From: Amphirosellinia nigrospora
Taxonomy: Eukaryota > Ascomycota > Sordariomycetes > Xylariales > Xylariaceae
Direction: 5' to 3'
DNA: 64,000 nucleotides
NCBI GenBank assembly: GCA_004123355.1
Contig: SCHM01000006.1
Coordinates: forward strand, 62,001-126,000
Part shown: positions 1 through 12,880 of the stretch, in pieces
Layout: the number at the start of each line of letters is the position of its first letter
Numbering within the stretch: position 1 is the first letter of the stretch
Made by a program: the position numbers and the translations under genes
The notes under the pieces: generated by a model
The model's input: the letters and a program-made list of their open reading frames with translations, nothing else
Told to the model about the DNA's origin: nothing
Databases searched by the model: none

Positions 1-535
1 AATTATTTTTAAAGTTTAAATATAAATATTTTTAGTTTAATATTAATATTTTTAAAAGTTTTAAATATAATAATAAAAAACTAGTTTTTATTAAAAAGCT
101 TTTATATTAATTTTATAAAAAAAATATAATTTTTTCGGTATTATTTTTAAATAAAATATTATAAATTTTTAAACTATTATAATATATTTTAAACTAATAG
201 CTTATAAATATAATTAATAAAAGTTATATTTTATAAAATATAGTTTATTAAAAATTTTTTTTAGCTAAAAAAAGCTATATATTAATAAATAATATTATGT
301 TTAAACTTTTTAAGTTTATAAAAACTTTATTTATAATAAATAACTTTTAATTAATAAAAAGTTTGTTTATAATAAATAGTTTTTAGTTAAAAAATTAAAA
401 TAAACAATTTATAAAAATAACGTACTAATTATATAATATTTAGCTAGCTATTTTAATAAATATTAATATAAATATTAAGCTAAAATTATTATTAATATTA
501 TTAAAAATACTACTTTATATAAGTTTAGCTACATA

Positions 536-970
536 AATATTTAGCTATTAAAATAATAACGCTATTATATAATTATTATTTTTAAAAATATTAAAATATA
601 ATAGCTAGCAAGCTAAAATATTTTGCTTAAATTATTTAATAAATAAACTAAAATATAAAAATTAGCTTTACTAATAATTAGTTATTAATAAAAAGATTTT
701 ATAGCGCTATTATATTAATAAATATATTAGTTAAAAAATAATTAGTATATAAATATTTAGCTATTAAAATAATAATATTATAATATAATTATTATTTTTA
801 AAAATATTAAAATATAATAGTTAGCGAGCTAAAATATTTTGTTTAAATTATTTAAAAACAAACTAAAATATAAAAAATTAGCTTTATTAATAATTAGTCG
901 TTAATAAAAAAATTTTATAGCGTTATTATTATTAATAAATATATTAGCTAAAAAATAACCGGTTATATAA
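536..970. repeat. 216-bp tandem duplication
   Basis: Two adjacent copies of a roughly 216-bp AT-rich unit. The landmark TTAGCTATTAAAATAATA occurs at 541 and again at 757, followed in both by AATATTAAAATATAATAG and a GAGCTAAAATATTTTG-like stretch. A third, incomplete start is visible near 970. The copies differ by point changes and small indels. Confidence 0.7.
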
Positions 971-1894
971 ATATTTAATAAGTTAAATAAAAATATAATA
1001 ATAATATAACTATTAAAGCTAATATATAAAAGCTAATAAATTAAAATATTTAAAATATATCGATTATTAAATAAGTTATTTATTTATAAATAAATAAAGT
1101 TATATTTAAGCTTATAAAATTAAAGCTTAAGTTTAAATTAAAGCTAAAACTAAAGCTCGTGCTTATATTTATATTCGGGCTAACTATTTATTATTAAAAA
1201 ATTTTAATTTATAACTTTAGCTTTTGCTATGCGTTTTTTTTACTTTTTTAAATATATTATTATTTTAGCTACGCTAATTTTAAATCAAAGTTTATAAAAG
1301 CTATATAATTTTAAAGCTATTTTAGCTAATATAAGTTTTTAAAACACGCTAATTAATTAATTTTTTAAAATAGTAATAAAAACTATTACCGATTTTTAAA
1401 ATTATAATTTAATAGTACTTTTAACTTTTATTATTATTATATTATAAATAAATAGCTCGTTAATATATTATATATAAATAAACTATAGCTAAGCTTATAT
1501 ACTAGCTAGCTAGTATATTTTTTTAATTTTATAGTTTAAATAAAACTATATTTTAATTATAATTTAAACAAACTATTTATTATAAAATATTATAATATTT
1601 AAAAATAATTAATAACGCGATATTAAATATATTTCGTAAAAAAGTTCGTTTTTATATTAAAAAAATCTAAAAAACATATAGTACTAGCGTAATTAAATCG
1701 TAGGTTATAATAATTAATTAGTAATAAAAACAATAATTATACTTTTATATATAAATTTCTTTACAATATATACATATATATATATACATATATATATAAA
1801 AACATATATAAAAACAGTTTTTGAACATAATATTATATATTGTTAACTAATATATTATTTTTTAAGTATCCGCTATTTTAATAGTATTTTTATT

Positions 1895-2395
1895 TTGTTT
1901 TAAATAACCAAGCTAAAATAAACAAAACATGCTTTTTAAACAGCAAAGTAAAAGCGAGCGCTGTTTAAACACTAAAGTTTTTTTTTATACTTTATTTTAT
2001 TTTCGCCGCTTTAAAGCACCTTTTATTTTATACTAAGTGGCTAAACTAAAATAAAACAAAACATGCTTTTTAAACAGCAAAGTAAAAGCGAGCGCTATTT
2101 AAATACTAAAGTTTCTTTTTATGCCTTATTTTATTTTCGCCGCTTTAAAGCACTTTTTATTTTATACTAGGTAGCCAAGCTAAAATAAAACAAAACATGC
2201 TTTTTAAACAGCAAAGTAGGAGCGCTTTTTAAACACTAAAGTTTTAAACACTAAAGTTTCTTTTTATGCTTTGTTTTATTTTCGCCGCTTTAAAGCACTT
2301 TTTATTTTATATTAAGTAGCTAAGCTAAAATAAAACAAATATATTTTTTAAATAGCAAAATAAAACAAAAGCTATATTACATTTAAAGTAAACTT
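1895..2395. repeat. 134-bp minisatellite, about 3.5 units
   Basis: The landmark AACATGCTTTTTAAACAGC recurs at about 1926, 2060 and 2194 (period 134), and a degraded copy follows at about 2338. Each unit has a TTTCGCCGCTTTAAAGCAC box and an AAGCGAGCGCT box, so the array is visibly richer in G+C than its surroundings. Within a unit TTTAAACAGC is followed about 16 bases later by its reverse complement (perfect in the first unit), so each unit could fold into a hairpin. Confidence 0.85.
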
Positions 2396-2669
2396 ATTTT
2401 AGTTTTTAATTTAACTACTTTTTATTTAATTTTGCTAATTATAATAAAGTTTTAAAATAACGGGTAAAAACTACTAATGCTATAACTACGTAATAAAAAT
2501 AAAAGTGCTTAAACATATATATAAAATAAGCAGTTAAAACCCTATTAATTAAACTATTTTAGCTTTATAATAAACGTTTTTTATTAGAAATATATTATAA
2601 ATATATATATTTAAAAAAGGCAGTTATAAGCCTATTAATAACCAAATTATAGTTTAGCTTTGTTATAGG

Positions 2670-2905
2670 CCTTTTTTTTTTTTTTTTTTTTTTGTTATTG
2701 TTATTATTATTATTATTATTATTGTCATTTCTATTGTTCTTAAACACGTATGCGCAAGTAATAAGCAGTAATATAGCATATTAAAAACAAAGCTATAGTT
2801 TAATCGGGCAGTATTTATTATTACTATTATTGTTGCTATTGCTGTTGTTATTGCTATTGCTGTTGTTATTGCTATTACTATTATTATTGCTATTGCTGTT
2901 ATAAA
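2670..2905. repeat. Poly-T and TTA/TTG trinucleotide microsatellites
   Basis: A run of about 20 T is followed by TTATTG/TTATTA repeats to about 2730. A second tract of interrupted TTATTGCTATTGCTGTTG repeats spans about 2815-2900. The minus-strand 88-codon frame here is only this simple sequence. Confidence 0.85.
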
Positions 2906-3384
2906 AGAAAGCATAAATTCTAATATCAAATAAGTAAGTTAATAAAATATCTCTGTTTAAACGTTATAAACTAATATTCTAGATAGCAAGGTTAAAAATA
3001 AGTAATTAAAGCATTATAACAGTAGATTAAACTATACGCGCATAAATTAATATAGTTCGTTTAACTTTTTAGTATTAATTATAATAGCTTTTTTTATATT
3101 TTTAACGAAGCAAAAAAATAAAAACCTAAAATATATTTAAACCCTAAGATAAATATATTTATATTAACCTTTTTTATAATATATAAACTTATTAATTTTA
3201 AAAACACGTTTTTTATTTTATTTATAAAGCTATATAAATTATTAGTTAGCATAAAAAAACGGTTAAAATATAAAAACAAAATAATTAAAACATTAAATAT
3301 TTAACTATAGCTTTATATATCTTATAATAATCGCTAAACTAAAACTTTATATAAATAGTTATATAACGTATTTGCTTTAATATA

Positions 3385-3530
3385 AAGGATTTTTCCTTTT
3401 TTTTTTCTTATTACTTTTCCTAGTTTTCTTTGTCTTTTATATTGCCCTATATATTTTTTTATTTTTTTTATCTTTTATATCACCCTACGTATTTTCTTTG
3501 CTTTCGTTCTCTTTGTTTATTTATTAGTCC
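3385..3530. repeat. Pyrimidine-rich tract with a short duplication
   Basis: A T/C-rich stretch in which the motif TCTTTTATAT followed by a CCCTA core appears twice about 50 bp apart (3430s and 3470s). It stands out from the surrounding A/T sequence, but its role is unknown. Confidence 0.5.
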
Positions 3531-6489
3531 GAATTAAATTAATAATGTATTATTATTTATTAAATAGTATATAACTATAGTTCTAGTTTTTATCTAGGTT
3601 TTTATTATAATGTTCTTTTTAATCCTAGTTTTTTTCTAAAAAATTTATTTATTCTAAATTAATAAAAAAACTATAACTATTAGCTTTAACTTACCTTAAA
3701 ATATTACTATATAAAAAATTTCAATAATTTAATAACTTATAATATATTATACTATTTAATACGCTTAATAACTATATCGTTTATAATATTAATATAGCTA
3801 TTAAAAACATTAAAAAATACTTTTCAAATATTTAAATATTTATTAAAATATTTATTAAAAATAATAAAAGCTACTAAAATACAAATATATATTATTAATA
3901 TAATATTTATACGAAAACTTTAATAACGTATATATTTTAAAAAGCTAAAAATATATAAAATAAACATTATACGCCTAATAAAATAGCTTAATAATATAAT
4001 AAAACACCGTTTAACATACTAATATTTTATATTATAAAAAGTTCGTATTAAAAAATAATAAAAATATTTATAAATATATATAAATATTAAATATACGTAT
4101 AAATATTAAATATATATTTAAGTTTTAAGTTTACGTTTAAAAAATAAATATATATTTAAGCAATAAATAAATATATTTCTAAGTAGTTTTAAGATTTTAT
4201 ATTTATTACTTTAGTTAAAAACAAAAAATAATAATATTTAAAAAACTTAATTAATTAAATATAAAACTAAAGTTAATAAAATTAAATATAACGAATTAAT
4301 TATCTAGTTATTCGGCGTATAAAATAATACTTAAAATATTTTATAAAAGTTTTAAAATATAAAACTATAACGTATTAAATAAGCTTTTTTATATATAATA
4401 CTATAATAATATTATAAAAATAAAATTATATAAATAAAATATTATTATAAGTTTAATAGCTTATATTTTTTTACTATTTCGATTAAAATATAAATAAAAT
4501 ATATTAAAATTTAAAGTTAATATTATACCCTTTATAAAATAAGTTATTTTATTTAAACGTTAAATAAATAATTAATAAAAAATAAAATATTAAATAATAT
4601 TATTATACTAAAATTATTAAATATAAATATTTTTATAATTATATTTTTAGCCGTACGTAAAACTTTTAATAATACTTACGAAAGCAATATTAAAAATAAA
4701 ATTAGTAAATTAAGTTTATTTTTATATATTAAAAACTATTAGCATTTAATATTTATTAAACCTTATAGTTATATAATATTTCTAAATATATTTTAAATAA
4801 AGCATAATAAACTTTTAATCCGCTATTAAGACTCTAAGTATTCGGGGCTACTTATAATAATAAATAGCCGCTTAAGCAGCTTTAATTATTTTTACTAGCT
4901 AGTAGTTTTAGTTTATTTATATTATTATTTAATTTTAAAATTATACCGGTTTTAAATAGTACTTAGAAAAATTAGCTTAAATATTACTGATTTATAAAAA
5001 TTATACTAATATATAATACGCCTTTATTAAAAGTATTTAAGCTAGCAAAAAAATTTATATAATTTTTATATAATAAAAAAAAAGCTTCGAAAAATATATC
5101 GTTAAACTAATAATATTTTAAAAAATAAAAATAATATATTTAATATATATATTATTTAGCTTAAAAATTAATAAGTATTAAAGCTAAAAATAATTATTAT
5201 ATTGCTAAATTTTAAATTTTATTTGCTAGTAAACTTAAATTATTTAATAAATAAATTATATTTTATATTATATAAAATAAAATTCTTTTAATTATATAAT
5301 AGCAAATATATTTTTTAATAATTATATTATATAATAGCCCAAGTAATAATATAATTTAATAAATAGCTATAAATAAATATAAAATTTAATAATTTTATTA
5401 AAATTAAACTTTATTAACGTTAAATAGCTTTTATTAATATTATAACTTTTTATACGTAAATTTTAATTATATTGTTTTTAAGCCGATTTTATAACTATAG
5501 TTATTAAAACTATTAAAAAAAAGCATACTTTTTACGCGGCTAAAAATAAATAATCCCGCTAAAATATAACTTTTATAGCTTTTTTTATTTAATATAAATA
5601 AATAAAATATTATAATAATAGCTTTTTTAATAAGCTAATAATTATAATTTAATATAGTACGTTTTTTTTATTATATTTAAAAAATATTTAATTTAAATAT
5701 TATATTATAGCAGTTTTATAAGCTTTTTTAAATATTATTTAGCCGACTATTATAATATTAATATTTTACGTTTAAAAATAAGCTTTTTATAAATTTCGTT
5801 TTTTTTAATCTTATTATTTAGCTAAAATTTTATAATTAAAAAATACTACTAGTTTTAATAAATACTATTTATTATTTAGCTATTATTTATTAGCTATATT
5901 ATTATATTAAAAGCTTTAATAATTTTATAAATATATAAACTTATATTTAAAAAAATACTTAAATTATAGCAATAAAAAAAAATAAAAAATATAATATATT
6001 ACTAAGTTATAAAAATTATATTTAAAAACCGTACATAATAACTTAATAAACTTAATTTAAATAAAACTAGCTAATATTTTAAAAAAAAACTTTTCGTAAA
6101 AAAACATTAAAAAATAATATATATAGCATTTATAAAACATTAATAAAAGCTATAAAACTTAAAAAATAATATTATAAACTAATAAAAAAAAAAATATATA
6201 AATTAAAACTATTTATTAAATAACGTTATTAATAAAGCTTTAAAATATAAAGCTTAAATAAATCCTATATTTTTTTTATAATAATTAAAATAAAATAATA
6301 ATAAAAAAGTTTTAATAATATTAAACAAAAATATAAAATAAACTAATTATTATTTAAAATCTTATTTATTATTATTTATTTTTAAATAATAAACCTTTTA
6401 TTAATAATAATATATTAATATAATATAATAAAAACTTTATTTTATAGCTTATAAAAATTAAATTATATTTTATTATAAATAATTTATTA

Positions 6490-6590
6490 ACTATTATTTA
6501 CGTTTATAGTTATATTTAACCTAGCTATTTTTTATATTATAGTTATATTTAACCTAGCTATTTTTTACGTTTATAATTATATTTTACTAA
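6490..6590. repeat. Short direct repeats of about 40 bp
   Basis: TATAGTTATATTTAACCTAG followed by CTATTTTTTA occurs twice in a row, with a third decayed copy after it. This is a local tandem duplication inside the AT block. Confidence 0.6.
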
Positions 6591-7884
6591 ATAATTCTTA
6601 TTATTATTATATTATTTAATATTATAAAACATATTAAAAAAGCTTTTTAACTTTTGTTTAAACTACCGGCTAAAATAATTTTTTTTTTTTAAAACTAAAA
6701 ATCTTATAAAATATATAAACTAAATAAGCTTTTATTTTTTTTATATTAATCTAAATATAACTTTTTATAGTTTATTACTTTTAAATAATATTTTAATATT
6801 TTAGCTAGAAATTAAAACAAAATTAATTAATGTTTTTAATAGCTATAACTAAAATCTAAATAAAAAAATTTAAAATTATATTATATAGTTTAATATATTA
6901 AATAAAATTAAAACAATTATAAACTTTATATAATAATATCTTAAAATAAATTATATATTAATTATGCTTTTAGTTTTAACTAATAAAATAAAAACGTTTT
7001 TTAAATAAAGCTATATAATTTTACTTTTAGGCTAAAATAATAATAAAACTAATAATAATAATAACAATAAAAACAAAAACATTAAAACTAATAACGTTAA
7101 CACTATTAGCAAAAAGAATAACATTTAACTTCGTTTATTTAAACAAAAACGTAGCGTTTAAACATTTAATATAAAATTTAATGCTGTTAAAAAAACATAG
7201 AACTTATAAGCGAACAAAAATATATACTTATTTTTTAATATAATATTACTATTTATTAATAGTAAAAAATATAGCTACGAATAATAATAAGCTTTTTTAT
7301 TTTTTAAAATAATATAATTAGCTTAATAATTTAAAAAATAAAATTAATAAAATATAAATAAATAAAATAAAAATAACAATATTAAAGCTAGCATTATTTA
7401 TTTATATTATTTACGTAAAAGCGCATAGTTATATTAATTATTATAATTATAATACTTTATATATAGTTTTAACTAGTTTTTAATAATAAGTTAATAGTTT
7501 TCTTTTTATATATTAAGGGGCATTTATTTTAGCCCTTTTTACTGCAGCACTAAAAGTACAAACGTTTATTTTTACCTAAGTAAATAGGTTAAATGCTTTT
7601 AAGTCTAATGTTTTTAAAAATATTATCTAGTTATTAGGATATACGTTAATCTATATTTAAAGTAAAACTTAGCTTTTTTGGCGCGTTTATATAAGCCTTA
7701 TAAAAACCCTATTTTCGAAATAAATATAATAAATCTTTAAAATAATATTATTTTTTAATTTTTAATATATTTTTATATTGCTAAAAAATAAGCAGAAATA
7801 AAAAATAAACTTTTAAAAATAATAAAATAATTATTATAATGTTTTATATATAAAACTAAAATTTTAGTAGCTATTATAGCTTTT

Positions 7885-7952
7885 TTTTTTTTGTTTTTTT
7901 TTATATTTTATAACTTTTTTTTTTTGTTTTTTTTATATTTTATAACTTTTAT
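7885..7952. repeat. 34-bp tandem duplication in T-rich DNA
   Basis: A T-run, then G, a second T-run and ATATTTTATAACTTT occurs twice back to back. This is probably replication slippage in simple sequence. Confidence 0.6.
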
Positions 7953-8719
7953 AGAAAATTTTTATAAAAAGCTAACTAAACTTTCGTAAACGTATTATTA
8001 TTATCGATTATTTAATATTTAATTATTTAGTATTTTTTTATTATTATGTTTTTTAGCTCTATATATATTAAATAATTATTTAGTTATTTTTATTTGTTAT
8101 ATAATTATAGCTTATTTTTTTCGATAAAATATATTTAATATAGCTTTATTAATAATATATTATTTATAAAATCTAGCTAGTTAGCTAATAAAAATATTTT
8201 TAGCTTTTTATTTATATTTATTTTTAAATATAAAAAACTTATATATATAAAAAATACTAATTTTTAATAATACGTTTATTAATAATAAAACTATTATTTT
8301 TAATATTATTACTTTTAACGCTATTATTATAAATATTATTATTTTTATTAAAATTATTAATATATTAAAAAATAGTAAATATATTTTATTTATTAAAAAA
8401 AAATTACTAATATATTAATAACAAATAACTTAATTAAAATTATATAATAAATATATTTTAAAATAATATATTATTAAAATAATATTAAAAACTTTTAAAT
8501 ATAAATATTATATTTATAAAACTTAATATTAAATAAAAAGCTTTAAAAAAAAAAATATATTATTTTTAAATAATAAATAAAAAAATTATATAATAAAATT
8601 ATAGTAATATTGCAAAAAAAAACATAAAATTAAAAACTAAAAAATAAAAATAATTAAATTTTTAGCTTTATTAAAAACTTTTAATTTATAGTTTAAATAT
8701 TTAATAAAATTAAAGTTAT

Positions 8720-8979
8720 TGTCATAGCCCCACTCTTTTAACCCACTTATTTGTGGCTGTGGCTATATTGTGGCTGCCTTATAAGGAATGTGTGTACTAG
8801 GCTAAGCAGTGTGTAGTGGCAGTATTGGGCGGTGTAAGGCATACACACCTATAATTACTTATTACTACCTATAGGTTAATATACTAGTACTTCTTTCTTT
8901 TTTTCCTTAAGTAAAATATTAGCTTTTAATATAAAATAAATTAAGTATTTAAACCTTTTGCTTGTATTATATTTATATA
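8720..8979 (+). repeat. 5' LTR of the Copia-type element
   Basis: Begins TGTCATAGCCCC and aligns over its length with 15614-15873. It is less mutated than that copy: runs such as GGCTGTGGCTATATTGTGGC and GGGCGGTGTAAGGC persist. The 3' edge is set by matching the target duplication and is uncertain by a few bases. No primer-binding site is recognisable after it. Confidence 0.75.
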
Positions 8980-11900
8980 TTTTACTTTAATTATATTATT
9001 TTAAAAAAACGATAAATTTTTACGAATAAAATAAAAAAAACTAAATTAATTAAGTTTAGCTAACTATACAATAAAATGCTTAAAAAAACCCTTAATAAAA
9101 AAATAATCGCTATATTCTAGCGATTAATATAGTTTAATATAAATTATATAGCTAAAAAATATTTATATAAAATAAGCTTTATTAATAATAGCGCTTTTAA
9201 ATATAATTTATTAAATAAGTTCTGCTAATTTGCTTACTAAAAAGCAAATAAAATAATTAATTAAAAATATACTATAACTAAAAGCTATAAAAAAAAAAAA
9301 AAACAATAATTAATTAAACTTAAAACTTATATATTAATATAATAAATATAATACTTTATTAAACAATAAAGCTATAAAATATTATAAACGATTTATTACC
9401 CCGATTATAAAAAAGCAAATTTATATATATAAATTATCCGAAATAAAAAAAAATATAAAAACAAAAGTTAAAACGTTTGTTAAATATTTTATAACGAATA
9501 AAAACTATAATTTTTTTATTATTATTATTATACTAAAATAAAAAATATAGCTTATTTTAATTTAGTTATAACGGTTATTTAATTTATTAAATATTTAAAA
9601 AAAACTTTAATGTTTTTTTTAACAAATATAAAGTTCGATTTTTCTTATTAACTATAAATAATAATATCGCTAAAAATTTCTATAATATTATAAAAATTAT
9701 AAATAATACTATATAAAATATAAAATATTGCTTCGATAAAATAGCTTATTATTTTATTTACGTTAAAAAAAAACTAAAATTTAAGCAAGCTTAAATTTTA
9801 GTAAATAAAGCTAATATATATAATATTATATTTAAAAAAATAACCGAAATTTTCCGTACAAAAATATAAAAAATAAAAATATAATTAAATATTTAAAAAT
9901 AAAATAGTCCGATTAACCGCTTTTATAAAACCTATAAATATTAAACCTATTATTAAACAACTTATAGTTATCCTAATTATAATACGTTATAACCGTAAAA
10001 GCACTTTTATAATTATTTATACTAAAATAACTAACGTAATAAAAACATTTATACTAATAAAAACCGATCTATTAAAATTAAATATTTTTTTATTTTTATT
10101 TTTAATAAGCTTATAAATAATAAGCCCGAAGTTAAGTTTAAATATTAGTTTATATTTTTAAAAAAAAAGCTTAAAAAAAATATTAACTATTAATCGAGCA
10201 AAAAAAAACAAATTAATTATATTGCTAATTATATAAAAAAATTATATTTAAAAATTTAATATTATTTATTTAAAACTATAACTTTAATAACTTATTTATA
10301 TTAATAATTTATAATAAAGTTTTAAAATATTTATATAATTAATATTATAACTTTAATAAATATAAAAAAACACGTTTATAATATAAACATTTTATAATAA
10401 AAACCTTTAATAAATTCTTTAAATTTAAAATTTAATTTGTTTAATAAACTAACCTAGTATAAATTAATAAAACTAAATATAAATATAATATATATAATAT
10501 ATTATTTTAACGTTTAAATAAACTTTACGTTATTAAATTTAATAATTTAAATATATTTTTTCGGAATATTATAATTATATTATTATATATAACTATTAAT
10601 AATAAAAAAACTTTCTAAAACAATAATAAAATAAAAAAAAAAAAAACAAACTACTAATAAAATAAAAAAAAACGCTATAACTAATATAATACTTAAAACT
10701 TATTTTTAAAATAATAGCTATTAAAACTATATTTTAAATATTATAATATTATTTAAATAAAAACCGCTAATAATAAATAAAAAATATATATTAAGCTTAA
10801 TTTTAAATAAATAAAATTATTAATAATAAAAAGTTAATATTTTATTTATTATAAATAAAATTATTATAATAATATTTATTTTATAAAAATTAACTAAAAG
10901 CGATTAAATATTATTTACGTTAATAAAATTGTTATAAAAGTTATAAAAAATATTTATTCGAACAAATAGCTAAAAATAACGTTTAAAATAATTAATTTTT
11001 TTTCTTAAAATAACTAAAATATCGGCGTTAAAAATAAAAAAATATAAAAAATTCTATATAACTTTTTAAAAAAACTCTTAAAAAAAAACCCTTTATTTAT
11101 AAATATATAATAATAAATAATAAATTTATATTATTTATACTAGCTTTATTTAATATAAAAATAAATATATATTATTAATAAATATAAACTTTATAATATA
11201 AATTATAAAATATTTAAAACTAAAAAAAATAATAAAGTTTTAGCTTAATATAATTATTAAATATAATAAAAAAATAACTTAAATTATAAACCTAGCTTTT
11301 TAATTATATTTTTAAGTTTAAAAACATATTATATTTAATATACCGCTTTTAATAATAAATATAAAATATAATATAATTATTAAAAAAAAGTTTTTTAATT
11401 ACTATAATATATTAATAAATAATTACTAAAAAAAATTATTATTTTTTTTTAATTAAAACCTAAATATTATTTAAAAAATATATTAATAAATAAAATAAAA
11501 AACTTAATTTAAAACTTTAATTATTAATAAAAATATAAATTATTAGAAATAAATAATAAAGCTTAAAAATAAACGCCGCTATAATAGTTATTTAAATTAA
11601 AAACGTTACGTATAAAAGCTATTAATATTATTTTAAAACTATAACTATTATTATTAACTATTAAAAATAAACTTAAAAAAAATATTTTATAAACTAATAA
11701 ATAAAATAAAAACCTGCTATAAATATATTTTTAAAAGCTAAAAAACTAAAAAAATATATAAAATTTATATTTAAAATAATAATATAGCTATATAATAAAA
11801 TTATAAAATTAAAACAAAAAACTAAAAAACTTTTAAAAAAGCTTTTATTAAAACTTACTTTTAAAGCATTTATTACGATTTTATAATCTTTATAAGCTAA

Positions 11901-12619
11901 CTTTAATATAAAAACAACCGTATATAATAAAAAATTAATTATATAATAAAAACTTTAAATAAAAATAACTATAAACTATTTATATAAAGCTTACTTTATA
12001 TAAAAATTATAAATAAACTAATTAAAAAAATTACTAAAATAATATAAATTATATATTATAAAAAAAAACGCTATTAGCTAATATAAACAAAAATTAATAT
12101 AAATTATTACTATTAGCGCTTATTTTTATAGCAACTTTACGTTAAAATAATAATATATAATATTATTTTATTATATAAATCGAAAAAATTATCGATAAAA
12201 AAAAAAACGAACTATTATTAAAAAGTAAAATAAAATTATAAAAAAAGCCTACTATAAAATACTTAAATAATATTATAAATATTTAAATATATTTAATAAA
12301 ATAACTTTAAATAAATTACTTTTTTAACGACCGAAAATAAACTATAAAATTATAATTAAAAAAAAACCAAAATCGTTAAAATATAACGTTTTATATAAAA
12401 TATCGTTAAATAAAACTAAAATATATTAAAAATATATATAAAAAACTTATTTAAAAATTTTATCGAACTTATAAATATATTATAAGCCGCTTTAATATTA
12501 TTCGCTATAAAAAATAATAAATTATTATAGTTTTATATAAACTATTATAAACTAAATAATATTATTTAAAAAATTAATACTTTTTATTATTAGTAAAAAA
12601 AACGCTATTTTAATTAGCT

Positions 12620-12880
12620 AAAGCTAAAGTTTATATTAAAATCGATATTTATTAAACTTTTTATTATATTTATATTATAAAAAACAATAAATATTTAATT
12701 ATTTTTATATATAATATAATATTTATTAATTTAAAATATTATTATTTAGTTTTACTAATAAATTATTAACGTTTTAACGTTTTATTAATAATATTTTAAA
12801 TAAATATTTAAATATTTTTATATAGTATATATTAATAATATTTTAATTTATTCTGATAACGAACTAAAATATAAAATATA
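12620..12880 (+). pseudogene. Integrase-core remnant of the Copia-type element
   Basis: In one plus-strand frame, with stops expected from RIP, the stretch near 12,625 reads like the Copia integrase motif HxDxCGP (IKID-IY here). About 75 codons later, at 12,849-12,875, it reads IYSDNELKYK, which resembles the second catalytic motif RSDNGxEYK. The order and spacing fit the integrase catalytic core. Recognition is by eye and the copy is dead. Confidence 0.45.

Noticed and set aside
2663-2929. 88-codon minus-strand frame in the AT block
   Set aside because: It is only the translation of TTA/TTG microsatellites and a poly-T run (Ile/Ala/Thr and Lys repeats).
3094-3279. 61-codon minus-strand frame
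   Set aside because: Composition is Phe/Ile/Lys/Asn-rich, as expected for random A/T sequence. It has no motif and lies in stop-riddled surroundings.
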